Part shown: in pieces, positions 11,331 to 23,900 of the stretch | Layout of the letters: each line of letters begins with the position of its first letter | Position numbering within the stretch: the stretch's first letter is position 1 | Assembly (NCBI RefSeq): GCF_035582795.1 | Contig: NC_134370.1 | Coordinates: forward strand, 49,525,501-49,589,500 | Origin: Mycteria americana | Taxonomy: Eukaryota; Chordata; Aves; Ciconiiformes; Ciconiidae | Direction: 5' to 3' | DNA length: 64,000 bases | The notes under the pieces: generated by a model | The model's input: the letters and a program-made list of their open reading frames with translations, nothing else | What the model was told of the DNA's origin: nothing | The model's database searches: none | Program-made: the position numbers and the translations under genes

Positions 11331-14060
11331 TACTCACCATTCCCATAAATTGAATTTTAAAAAGGCAGATGGGTGCTTCATAAGTGGAAACAGAATCATG
11401 TGCCAGCTTTCATTTCTTTCCATTCCTGAGCACTGGTGAAATTAAAGTCTCCCCACTGGCTTTGTCCACATAAGCCTGTCATTACAATTTAGTCCTAGTC
11501 TTAAGAGCCTCTGTTATTTCCATACTGGATTTCTAAAGCAGCCTGGCCAATGCATCTTAACCATTTCACTGCTGCCTTCCACTGCAGCATGCATTCAGCT
11601 GAACACAGCAGCAACAACCACATGGGCTTGCAGAGCTCTTCAAGCCGAGAGAACCAGATCTGTACCACAGCCCCTCCTCTTTCTCCCTCTTGCCTTATTC
11701 CATCTGCTCTTTGATATAAAAGCAATTAATTCCAGTCATAAATATGAGTATGCCTGCAGCACTGACCTGGCTGGGAATCCCAAGCTGAGCCATACTCAGG
11801 GGGCTGGAACTGAGTTCAGCCACAGTTTGAATGCTGGTAGGCTCCTTAGTCCAGACAGCATGCTTTTACCACCAGGCTCCTCAGCCTGCCCACAGGTCTT
11901 CTGCCAGCAACAGTAATAGCCAAGTGCAACAATGTGCTGATGGGTGTCAATATTTTTACCAAGAACCCAGATAAAAGTACTGCCATTTGGCTTCTATGCA
12001 CCAATTGTGATCATAGATGGCCATATGAGCACCCCTGGTAGGCTTCACCATGCAGTTCACCCAATTACCTTAAAAAGTTTCATAATAACTTCAAAGTCCC
12101 CTCACTAAAAGGATCAGTTACCAATCATCAGCTGAAGGGCAAGGAGTAGAAGCCATGTAAGCAGGAGTCTTAAGTTACTACAGCTTGATCATATGGACTT
12201 TTTTGAGACCCCAGGGCTGCTCAGAGCTGGGCTGGGCAGGACAGGGTGGTATCACTGCTGACCAGGTCACACCAGCTCTCCTACTAGGCAATAACTGCGA
12301 CTTTAGCAAGCCTTGCATGAGCAAGGCCCTAGCATACAGCACAACCAGTCTCCATATCCACTTCTTTAGCACCAGGCTCAAAGGCAAGGCCAGAAGCCAT
12401 CACATGCATGTGGTAAGGCACAGAGATCACTCTCTTGGCTGAGGGATCTTAGCTGAGACAGAATTCGAGTGTTAATCAGGGTTTGTTCGATGGACTAATT
12501 CAGTCAACTCTTGAACTCCAGACACGTCCTCAATAAAGCACAGGCCAGGCCCAGCCGTTGGCTCTACCTTTACAGATGCTCCTGAGCGCATCCTTGTGAA
12601 TACCAACTTCCTCTGTAACCCTCATGCTACATATGTCCCTCCTGCAACACCAAAGCTTGCCCAGTGAGCTGAGCAGCACTGTAATTGCTGTTGCTCCTAC
12701 ACATACAAAAATCTTTGGAAATCTCAGCCAAAATGCATGAGGAAAACACATTTCCCATTGCAAAGAGTTTCTCTAGGTTTCAAAATACTTTTCAAATCTT
12801 CATAGAGTCAAGAAATGTGCTGTTTTCTTCCTTTTTCACTTTGATATCATTTCATCTACACCTTTGAAACATGGATCCCCTTTCTGTAAGCATAAACACA
12901 GTTCTTTAAAGACCTTTCATGCTTAAAATGCATCTTTTCAATATTGACCCCATATTTAAAACAAAATGGAGAGTGTATTAATCACTGCCACTGAAGATTG
13001 TTGGCATAGCTAAAGGGACAAGGACTTGTCCTGATTGATATTGCCCATGTAATGGGCAATCATTACTGGAGATCTTCCCCTGGTGCACATTTCATGGCCC
13101 TCAGCATTTGCAGATGCATTCACATTTACCCATGGAGCCTCTGGAAGTCATGCTTGTCTTGGCAGCAGCAGATATTAGTGACTTCCTCTCTTAAGTGTTA
13201 GTGCTATCTCATGAGGAAAAGCCAGTCTGCCACTGTGCTTGAATTAGGACTTGACGCTCCTTTTTCTCTCTTGAAGCACGGACCATTTGTTCCCCTTCTT
13301 CTCTCTCAGGTGGCATAATTAAGTCCCTTGGGGAATGTTGCTAATTGAATGGGGAGTGAGACTGTCTGAGGCAGCAAAAAAGGCAGATGGTTACAACTGA
13401 GGGATAAGTCAGATGTAGCTTTAAGTTCTGCTGCCAACTGAAAGCACATCCTTGGAGACTAGGGATTTCAGTGATGGTCTCAGTGTGAAGGTCACAACAG
13501 TAGATATTCTCTCCTTCTCCATGCCTTTGCAATGACCACAAAGAAATTGTCTGATCACCACACCTGGAGGTATAATACCCTAGGACTGTCTAGAGACATG
13601 CTCATCACCCTACCTGAAGACTTCCTTGCAATGCTGATGTATATGGGATGTTATCCCCTTGAGTTTGATATGGGATGGTTATGTTGCAGTCATCAGAATC
13701 CTACAGCAAGCTTGGGAAGGAGCAGAGAGGAGAGCACTGTGCTATTCATATTTCATACCCCAGAAGAAAGGAAAGTCTTCAGATCAGCTCTATATTTCAC
13801 TGATAGCCAATGCAAACATTTTAAAGCTGGTGTTGATCTGCCAGAGCTAGGAAGGAGTAAAAACACACACACACAATTGCTGCTGCTTCTGCTGAATTTT
13901 GTATGAAATGGGGTAATCTCAGAGGCCTACAAACAATGTATTAGAACAGCCTATCCCAGAGCTTAGAAATGCACGAGCAAGCAGCTGGCTGCCCATCCAC
14001 TTGGGAAAACAGGAGCAGGCTGAGCCTTGCCATGTTTTTGAGGCAATTAAAAACAAAACA

Positions 14061-14089
14061 GAGAGAGAGAGAGAGATTGAGAGAGAGAA
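14061..14089 (+). repeat. (GA)n microsatellite
   Basis: GA dinucleotides are interrupted once by TT at 14077-14078. It is a short purine tract with no other feature attached. Confidence 0.9.
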
Positions 14090-15116
14090 CAAGGGAAGGA
14101 ATTTCTTTATTGCACGTTAGAAATACTGCACAAAGGGTTCGGTTTTAAGCCCACACACCACCGTGTTTGACGTCATTCTTTGTGGATCACTTGATATCAT
14201 CCCACCAGGCACAGCATCTGACATCAGCCTCTGCGGATCAGTCTGTTGCAATACCATACTTGCTGCTTTCTCACAAGCTCAGAGATAAGCACCTGAAAGA
14301 TCCCAGCCCAATCCCAGTGGGATGGGCAAGATGGCAGTTGATATGCCCCTAATATCACCCATCTGGACACAGCTCTTAGATGCAGAGAAAAACCCTGACT
14401 TCAGCACTTTCACAAAAGATATTTAACTGCATCTTGACTGGTCAAACTCCTCCTGGAGTAACTACACTCAGCTCACACCCAGCCTTGCTGCTTCAAACTG
14501 GCTGCAACAGAGGCAGCTGCCGCCGTGGTCTGGAGAGCAAGGCAGGCTGTGCAACCCCACAGCTGCTGCCAGCTCACACCTCCCCGTGCCAGTTGAAGCT
14601 AGCGGATGAGAGGAAGGATTTTCTCCCTCCTCTGCCCTTCAGCCACATTGTTCATGTCCCGCCCAAAAGTGGGTATAATGCAAATTTTCAGCCATGGCTA
14701 GAGTTTATTAATGGTTGCATACTGCTGCTGAAGTGATCTGGAGCCCCTTGCAATGTAAGATCTCTGTTCATCATTGTAATACTGTTTTGCGCACTCCTCT
14801 CACAAGCAGAGGTGAAATTTTAAACAAGGACAGAGGAAAAGCAAGTTTAGATGCAGAGGATAAGACTGAGGCAGTAGAGATTAGAGAAGCCAAAGGAAAG
14901 CTGAAAGTCATACTGTGGCATCCCATTGCCTTCTACCCATGACAGACCTGGCTTTTAAACACCACTCCTGCATCACTTTGTACAGTGACTGCTCCATGAA
15001 ATTATTTACCAAGGCAATCAAAGGAAAGAATAAAACAGATCCAGGAAGTTTACTCAGATTACAAGTCTGCACAATTAAAATCTTCATACTTATGGCACTG
15101 TAAGACAGAGGCACAT

Positions 15117-15215
15117 TAATAAATAATACTTTGCTCTTCTACAGCACTTCTCCTCTAATAATCTCCAAGCAATTTACAAGTTTTTGCTAGCTGAGCTTCA
15201 CCAAACCCCTGTGAG
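15117..15215 (-). repeat. Ancient MIR/CORE-SINE-like 3' fragment, reverse orientation
   Basis: The plus strand reads AATAATACTTTGCTCTTCTA, then CTCCAAGCAATTTACAAG, then CCCCTGTGAGGTAAGGA. This is the reversed 3' half of the type of old amniote SINE seen forward at 9745-9960. It is diverged and its ends are approximate. Confidence 0.55.
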
Positions 15216-18200
15216 GTAAGGAAGAGATAAATTAAGTCCCTTTGCTCCCAGCCAAAGTTAAGATCTCTGGGAGGGAAGCAATGTAATACAGCAAAGCAAC
15301 ATTGCCAAATGCATGCAAGCACAAAAATAAGATAAGTGCATCATTTTTAACTGTTCAGCAATACCCAAAACACCAACACAAGCTAAGGCTTCACCATGCT
15401 GGGCACTACCTGACACACACTAATGATATTCCTTGAGCCAAGGACAAGAGACGTGCGAAGCATAAAAGAATATGGGGTCAGGACAGGTAGGAAGCCACGT
15501 AAGAAATGTCTCGCATACATTCCACTCATTGCGGTGTTCTAATCACCACGCAGCATGCCCTGGCTGGCTGAATCTGGCACTTTATTGCAGGAAGAATATT
15601 GTCTGAAGAACACCTGAATTATCATGGTCTGGGCTTCCCTCAGGAAGGAACTACGGCAGCATCTTTGGCATCCAGGGCCCATACACAACAGAGGCACAGG
15701 GTAGCAGATGGCAGCAGGGCTGGTTGGCAGCCAGCTGGCTGGGTTACACAGAGCTGTTTGGGAAGCTGATCAAGGCCTTCAGATCATGGGAATGTCACCC
15801 AGGTGAGGACTGCAGAGCTGAGCAGATTCACACCTAACCAGAGGAGCCCGTAGCTGAAGTGGATGGAGGCTATAGCCCCTCCATCATTCCAGAGTCCTTC
15901 TTCCCACTCCTTTATCCTTGTAGAGTGTGAGATTCTCTCATATGCTCTGAAAAGGAACAAGTCCTTCTTCCTCCTGGGAACAGAAAAAGCTGCCAGGTTA
16001 GGACACGGGGACCCCAAAGGCTAGAGTGCTTTCAGGCCACAATCCAGTAACTGATCCCTGTGGGCCTGACACTAACACCAGTATCTCCATTAGCTCTTGG
16101 GAGCTGAAGAAACCTTCTCAGACTGTTTTGCCCTTAAAGCTCTAGAGATTCACCTTTGCTTATTCTTTCCCAAGCTTTTCAAAGCCAGGTCCTATGTGCA
16201 CTGACTAATGATGGCAAGATTTAGTGCAGACCAGACTGTGCTGCAGTCAGTACAAAGCCTGATGATTGCCCCACATGAGGAGGTGTGCAAAAGCAGAGAT
16301 ATCCTTATGATCTTTTGCACAGGTTGGCTTCTCTGAGTGCAAAACTGCAGGGCAAGCACAGTGGAGGGGGCCTGCACAACTCCCGGGTGGTCTTGCTGCT
16401 CACCCTTTGGCCTACTTCCAAAGCCAGCTGGTTTACCACACTGTCAAGATGAGAAATTAGATGCCTCGCTTAGAGGTTTATATTTATTCTAATAAAAAAA
16501 AACCCTACCCAGTGACTGCTAGAAATATGTGTAAAACAGTTAAACACACTTTATAAAACCTTACAACAATAATACACTTTTACTGAAACAATCACAGGAG
16601 CAATTTCACCTGTACTTACTGTCCAGTCATCTGAGCATAAACAGCCCTGAGATTTATGTGTGAGTGGAAACATAATTTCTATTATCTCCGACATTAAACT
16701 TGGCAATGGAAAATCCCATGCCTGGAGTGCAAAATCAATTTCAATAACCAGAATAGCAAGAAGTCAAAGGCAGGACTTGGAAAGGACATGAGTTTCTCAA
16801 ATAGCCAGACAGCTTGCTTTATAATGGGGATGCCACTGGGATAGGATGGGATGGGCAATTGGATATTCTGACTAGATTTTCTCTCTCAGCATGAAATATT
16901 GCTGTAGCTACATGAGGCTGGTTCTGGACCACAGTAGTGGCTCTCAAACTTTGTTTTCCCTGTCAAAGCCCACACTTGGGGCATATGTGACAGAAGAGAA
17001 ATGACCGAACTACAAGATTTAAGACTGCTTTTCACTGCATCCAGACCTGAAATACAGCTAGTCCAGAATGCTGTCTCTATGAAGGCAGGACCGGGTACAT
17101 CAGAACAAGATGTGCTAAATCCTGCAAGGGGTTATCTGCCCCCCAACCCAGTCCTCACTGCAGCAAAGGCACCTGTGTGAGAGGCTTCCTGGAAAACAGA
17201 TTAGGGATATGAGTAGAGCTGATCCTGCCTTGGAGAAGGCAGATGAATTAGGTAACCTGCCAAGATCCATTCCAGGCTGATTTGCTGCAATTACAAGACA
17301 TTGCCTTAAACCTGACACACAAGGCTTTAAATCTCTTCCCACTGTTGAGGTTTGAGGCTGACAGAGAGGAGTGTTGCCATAACTGTAACAACTTTGAATA
17401 TTCCTGTTTGCTAGCAAAATACCAGCTCCCCATCTAAGCTCACCCCAAACTGCCATATTCTACTTTGGAGGCAAAACTCAGACAGTTTGCTGAGCCATGA
17501 TGCTACAGGCACCTGTATCCAGGGTTTGCACCCAGCTCAGATGTGATGGCATGAGTTCCATAGGTTTCTAAAGTCATAATGCCATTCCTAGAAGTATCAG
17601 CTGCAGATGGGGACAGCTGCAAGCATGGGTTTAGAAGTGATGCTTTCACACACTTGTATTCATGCATTCTCTTCTAGGACCTCTTTATTGAAGACTATTT
17701 TACAGAAAATTGGAGTGACAATACTGGTGAACCATGTACTCAGATCCTCATATGCATCCTTGTGCAGACAGAGCTCCAGCTGCCCTTTCCCTCACAGCCT
17801 TTGCTTTCCAGGGAGTCATGTCAGGTTTTAATCCATTACTCCACCCTCTGGGAATAAAGACAGGCTGGTACTAAGACAATTTTGCCCTGTGAAGGCAAAT
17901 CTTTCACCCTCCATTACAAACAGGTTCCCCCCTGCAGTGAATTCAAGACTCAAATGCAAAACCAGCTATTTCAACGTTTATCAGAAAAGACAAACAAGGG
18001 ATAGCACATACAGACACAAAACCCTTCTAAAAGAGGCAGTAAGAATAATTAAATGCCATCTTCAGTGCAAGAATATTCACAAGTCACAAAGAGCTGAGCC
18101 TGTGCCATGAACTACAATAAAGAAGAAATGAACCCAAGGCATGAACTGCTCTCTTAGCTCCCCTCACTCATGTCTGCATGATAACCAACAGCCAGTGCTG

Positions 18201-18269
18201 TGGAAAAGGAGAGAGACTCCTGAGTGATCCTTCCTAATAGATTCGTCTTTTATCATGTTTTCATGACCT

Positions 18270-18350
18270 TTGTAAAAGGCAATTTAAATTCTAATTGTCC
18301 TGTGAGCACCACAGGAATCAATTAGTGACAAGAGATGTTAATTGTGCAGA
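18270..18350. promoter_or_regulatory. Candidate conserved enhancer with inverted homeodomain sites
   Basis: The arms CTAATTGTCCTGTG (18291-18304) and CACAGGA-AT-CAATTAG (18310-18325) form an inverted repeat around a 5-base loop, with one 2-base bulge. Each arm carries a TAATTG homeodomain core, and a third copy lies at 18339-18344. AATTTAAATT (18281-18290) is itself a palindrome. Regulatory function is inferred from the motif arrangement only. Confidence 0.35.
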
Positions 18351-20299
18351 CTGGGAGGACGCATTGCTAGGCTGCTCAGCTCCAACATGGGGTTAAGAGC
18401 CCAGGGGAATGCTGGGATGGTTGGGGCTTTAATCAGTCCTCCCTTTTTAATAGTTTCCATGTTATGCTGCAGTTGTCAAGGTCCATTAGTCTTCTGGAGC
18501 ACCAAATGAAGCAGTGGCATCCCCTCCATCCTGCACTCCGGAAGCACACGCACAAATGATAAGAATGAACTGCCATTGAAAAAGCAAATCCTAAAACCTT
18601 TTTCTCTTTTTATTCTTGCTTCCCCCTCCCTACAGACTCTGCATAGAAATCAGGCCTTGGGCACTGACTATTACAAAGGAAATGCTTAATGTTGGTGAGC
18701 CTGGTCCTGTAGTCTCAAGATCCAGCTTGAGCTGTCTATGAAAAGCAAACGCTCCTATTTTTGTACCAGGGTACAGCACTTCTCTCATGAAGACCCTGGC
18801 ACTGCTCAGACTGTCCCTTGAAATGCCAGACGAAGGTCAGGCTGAATGCCCAGTATCTACACAGGCACAAACGGGGAAAATTTGTCTGAGCCAGAATGAG
18901 AATATGTAGCCCAATACACTGTCCAGCCCATCCTGGCACAGGTACCTCTCAGTAAAAGAGGGCTTGACACAAGTAATCAAGTGCACCCTGAGATACATTA
19001 TCTGTTACCTATTTCTCATCAGGTTAGAGTGGTCCTACCCTGCACCTGTACCATCTGACTGGCAAGTAGCTGTGCACAGGGAAGTTACACAGTGATTCAG
19101 GACTCAGCATCTCCACAACATGTAGCATAACTTCATGCTAGGAAAGCTTGTGCTGTGCAAGGTCATGCATCCGGGATGGTTAAAATCCCCAGAAATAACA
19201 ACCCCACCACCATTTTCTATTAAATACCATCATAGACCATTATCACCACCTAAATCCCTCTACATTATTCAGTTAGCCAACCATCAACCTTAGAAGCTGC
19301 CTTGGGCAGGTGCTGTGCCTGCCCCTGGAGAATCTGTGCTTTGCTATTGTATGGAATTCACACTTCAAAATCTCACTCCCCATCACTAGGGCTAAGGCCT
19401 TCACAAAGACAGGAAAAAGGCATGCATCCTTCCTTGTAAATGAATATCTGACACAGACAAAAACTGCAGCCTAAAAGCTAAATTGGCATTAGATTTGTCT
19501 TTCAAGTCTGTATTTGCACACTCTTTCATTCTCACAGTCACATACTAGCTCCTGAAACTGAACTGGATCATACCAAAGAGCTGCATTTGATCCCAGAGCC
19601 AATGCACAGAACTGCAGGCTCAGTCCAGCTGTGTTCCTTCTAAGCCTCTACCTTCAGCTGTCTGCTCCTTCTGTCAAAGCTCTTGGTATTTCTAGGCTCA
19701 AACTCCACAGCCATGGCCAATCTCTGGATTTCTGTTCCAACCCTGGCCATAGACATTGCACCTCCTTCCCCCTCCTCCCAAATATTTAGTCCTGCACCCC
19801 TCCCCATCCCATGGCATTGACCTTCCTTTAACCAGCCAGACCATTGTTCAAACTGGGGACACGTCCAAAGACTGGGGCAGCTCTTTCCTGCCAATATCAC
19901 CCTCTTTCCAGATGATGTCTGGTATTTCTCTGACTCCTTAACTCACTCTTTGCTGGTCATCTGAATAACTCACTGCCTTGAGGATCCCACATTCTAGCTT
20001 TCTTCCCTGCAAATCCAAGAGGGGGTTAGCACAGCACCCATCACAACCAACCTATGCTAGTCATACGGCATTGCTGCAGCACATCACAGCACACTCTCCA
20101 GGTCCCCACAAGGCTCTCAGGGTGTCCCAGGTAGGCCAGCCATCATGACTGGAGAAGGAGCTCAGTGAGTCAAAGGACTTCATACTTGGTGCTTTAACCT
20201 TCTACAACACATCTGGCCAAAGGCCCAGACTCATCCCACCCGTACGTAGCTGGGCTGCAGCGAGGCTTCTAAGAGCTGAATTACTTTTCATCTCTATGT

Positions 20300-20304
20300 C
20301 TACA
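20300..20304. repeat. Target site duplication, left copy (CTACA)
   Basis: It directly abuts the TG end of the LTR at 20305, and the identical five bases recur directly after its CA end at 20899-20903. Confidence 0.85.
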
Positions 20305-20898
20305 TGTGCTGGTTTTGGCTGGGATAGAGTTATTTTCTTCACAGTAGCTAGTATGGGGCTATGTTTTGGATTTGTGCTGAAAATGGTGTTGATAACACAG
20401 GGCTATTTTCATTATTGCTGAGCAGTGCTCACATGAGTCAAGGCCTTTCTGCCTCTCACACCACCCCACCAGCAAGTGGGCTGGGGGTGCACAAGGAGTT
20501 GGAAGGGGACACAGCTGGGACAGCTGACCCCAACTGACCAAAGGGATATTCCATACCATATGACATCATGCTCAGCATATAAAGCTGGGGGAAGAAGGAG
20601 GAAGGGGGGCATGTTCGGAGTGATGGCATTTTGTCTTCCCAAGTAACGGTTACACGTGATGGGGTCCTGCTTTCCTGGAGATGGCTGAACACCTGCCTGC
20701 TGATGGGAAGTAGTGAATGAATTCCTTGTTTTGCTTTGCTCGTGTGCGTGGCTTTTGCTTTACCTGTTAAACTGTCTTTGTCTCAACCCACGAGTTTTCT
20801 CACTTTTATCCTTCTGATTCTCTCCCCCACCCCACCAGGGGGGAGTGAGCAAGCAGCTGTGGGGTGCTTAGTTGCCAGCTGGGCAACTGGGCATGACA
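20305..20898 (+). repeat. Solo LTR of the same avian endogenous retrovirus family (copy 2)
   Basis: This 594 bp element starts TGTGCTGG and ends GGGCATGACA. It is flanked by a perfect 5 bp direct repeat, CTACA, at 20300-20304 and 20899-20903, which proves an independent insertion. The TATAAA (20578-20583) and TGACATCA (20561-20568) sit at exactly the same offsets as in copy 1. A 5 bp target duplication is typical of class III (ERVL-like) elements, although it does not prove the class. The last ~25 bp differ from copy 1 far more than the rest. No internal viral sequence is present. Short open frames inside it are mirrored in copy 1 and are not genes. Confidence 0.92.
20561..20583 (+). promoter_or_regulatory. 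LTR core promoter, copy 2 (CRE/AP-1-like site plus TATA)
   Basis: TGACATCA at 20561-20568 and TATAAA at 20578-20583 match copy 1 in sequence, spacing and distance from the LTR start (256 and 273 bp). Confidence 0.5.
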
Positions 20899-20903
20899 CT
20901 ACA
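20899..20903. repeat. Target site duplication, right copy (CTACA)
   Basis: Identical to 20300-20304. The pair brackets the LTR exactly at its TG and CA termini. Confidence 0.85.
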
Positions 20904-23900
20904 GAAAAAGCTTGAAGGTGCTTTTGTTAGGCAGGAAGAATCCACTCCAACAGCAGCACTGGTTCCACTTCTCCCCTGTCTCAAGCTAGTAAGAGGGTAA
21001 AACTACCTCTAGTTCCTTCACCTCCAAAATCTCACCAACCACCTCTCTTGGAGCCGTTTATTCTCAGGTTTGAGATTTTTCTTACCTGAGAGATCAGCCT
21101 CTTCCCCAAAGTGTGCCCACTCCCAGTGCTTCACTAGGATGTTTAATTACTTCTGATTCTGCCTGAAGCAGAGTAAATGCTCTTTCTCAGCCAATGCTTT
21201 TCTTGGGAATGCTCTCCCCATGGACACAGACTATTTTTTTATTATTATGTATTTTTTTTTAAATCTGTGCCACATTCTCTAGCAGCCTCTGGAACAGGAG
21301 ATAGAGTCCATTTTTGTAAGGAGCACTGAACACCGTGGAACGTCCTGTTTGACACCACCATCATGTATCCTAGCGAGATTATTGTCATTTTTCAAACTGA
21401 GCTTTAGGCACCCAACCCAGAAGAAAGGAGGAGAGAGAGGACCTCAGAGTCTGTGAAAGTCTCAGGACTTCTCCTCCCTGGTGGTGGCACCAGAACCAAA
21501 GAGATCCTTCCCTGTTAACTCATGAGCCTGAAGCTAAGCGTAGCTTTAGCTACCTGTAATTCGGAAGACATAGTTAACCTACTTATGTAGGAGAATGCCT
21601 CCATACAGATTTGGGTCTGATGGCAAAACTGCTATGCAGCAATTCTTCCCTTAATGATCTCAGAGCAAATGTTATTAATGGTTCAGCTCACAGTTTCCAG
21701 AGATCCTATTATTTCTATCACAAATCCCACATGCAGGAAGTTTTCTGAGGGCAGAAAGCCTCAAGCATACTGGCAGGATGCTAGATGGAGAATGGCCTAG
21801 GCCAGAAAGGTTGCTTAGGGACTAAGTAAGCCAGAGAAAACATGTGGTGTGGCCAGTTTGAGACTCAAGCCAGAGGGGCAGCAAGAAGCCTAGCATTAGC
21901 ATCTCACTGAAATTTCTGAGACATCTCCTTCCCTCCACAGGGAATCCAGAACTTCACACCAGCACAATGGACTTCTGTGGCACAAACGGGAAGAAAAAGT
22001 GGCAGGTGTGAAGTGCAATCCCCATGGGAGGTTCCTCCCATCCCTTGCCAGATAGTCCTTTCCAGCTGCCACATCCATTTGCATGAGCAGTGGAACAAAG
22101 CCAGTTTCACTCCCACCATCTTTATGAAACAGAATTAGCAATTTCTCTACTCATCCTCTGCCCAGCTCATCTACAAAGCCTTTTTTGAATTTCCATTAAA
22201 AATAATAATGCATTTCGTTCTGCTTCACAAGGCCCATTGCTCACCTGCCCACATCTCTTTCAGACTCCACTAGTCTTCTTTTCTTTCACCAGCATAATCA
22301 TTTTATGCTCTCATCTTTTCCTTCCATTATTTTGGTGATTGTGGACACATTTTTATTGCTGAGATTTACAGAACAACTCAGTCAACCCTTACATAGCAGA
22401 CCTGATACAGCTGTAGAAGTGGGAAGGAATGACTGTGTTATTTGGTCCCCACACCACACACGTGGCTCTGTAGTTACAGCTGATCAGTCTCAAACCTGAC
22501 AGGGAGGTTCATTACTTGAGCTCCACATTGCAGAGCGCAGGGCTGGTATGCAAAGTGCTATACAGACTCCTAGCAGAGCTGGAAGTGAGTTTGTTCTGGT
22601 GCATTGGTTCCTCGGCAAGGTTTGATGTCCTCATACAAAATTATCATACAGTAAACCCAATCTTTTCAAACCAAACAGGAAACAAATGCCCTCTGAAGGA
22701 TCATGACAGAAGCAAGTAAAATAGGCTCATACGTCAAGAGATTCCCTGAGGCATCAGTTCCCCGTGCCTAAAGACCAGCTGAGAAGAGAAACTCCCTCTG
22801 GAGGCCGCTAATGCCTTCCTCTACTTTCTGAAAAGGATGAGAAAGACAGGCTAGCTCTTCCTTCGTTTTCCACTTTATTCATTCACCAGCATCTGCATTG
22901 CGTGTTAACACAGTCTGCACTATCCCTGAACGTTCAAGGGAAGGCAGGAGGAGCTCCAGTCAAACCTACAGTCTCAGCAAAGGCTACATTCACAGCTAGT
23001 CACTCAGAGCAACAGAAAAGCCTCATGTGTAAGCTGCTGTCATACAGGAGCTGATGTAAAGAGCTGCCAGAGAAAACCTTTTTCTTGGCACAGCAACTTC
23101 TAACACTTCCATAAATCCAAGGAATTAGTCTGCATATATTGTAACATATAATCTGCTAATAATATGTATAACATATGATATGCGTACATGTAATAGATAT
23201 CATATACATGTGTTGTTAACACAAAAGATGATATAGTGTAATCATACCTATATACATCATATCTAATTACTAGACATTACTCCAGACATATCTGGGTTTG
23301 CCTATACCTTGATCTTTAGCATTCACTGAGTATGCCTTAGCAGTCCTGATTTTCCTAATCCTAAATGTAATCTTTAACCTTCTTTTTAACCCCCCAAAAC
23401 TGCTGCCCTGAATGCCTCCTGTGATGCTGTTACTTATTCACAGTTAAAGACAGCATTATTTCATCAGCCCATCTACCTCTTGCTCTCCTGATTCTCTCTA
23501 TTCACAAGCAGCTTTGCTTCTTTCGTTTTTCTGTTCACCTGGAATAGGCTGTAATGGCTCCCCCATGGATCCTCACTACCCACCTGTCTCTGGTCCAACC
23601 ATGACGGCTGGAATCAGCTGCCTTGCTGAGAGCAGTGACTGGTGGTTTTCATCAGCTGAACTATATTCAAGGCAGGTGCTAAAGCTTCACCAACTTTTGC
23701 CTTTTTTTCTCCTCTGTTCCTACAAGAGAGATCCTATAAAAAAAGGAGAGAGGCCTAAGCATGGGTACCTTCAAAAACACACCAGATCCTACACCTCAGC
23801 AACTAAACACCTCTTTGACCAGACACATTAGAAAGAAAGAAAGAGAGTGAAGAACAAGTAGCAGTTACGAGAATTGGGCTGCAGAGAGAGGCCAGCAAGA

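Larger units (their letters stand above)
8223..20299. other. Intergenic sequence between the two LTRs
   Basis: It holds the G13 run, two old SINE fragments in opposite orientation, a GA microsatellite, a 9 bp hairpin (13040-13060) and several candidate regulatory blocks. There are no retroviral genes here, so the two LTRs are not the ends of one provirus. No coding exon was recognised. Confidence 0.6.

Noticed and set aside
7631..20898. The two LTRs as the ends of one provirus.
   Set aside because: The 12 kb between them shows no retroviral coding traces, contains much older SINE fossils, and copy 2 has its own perfect target duplication.
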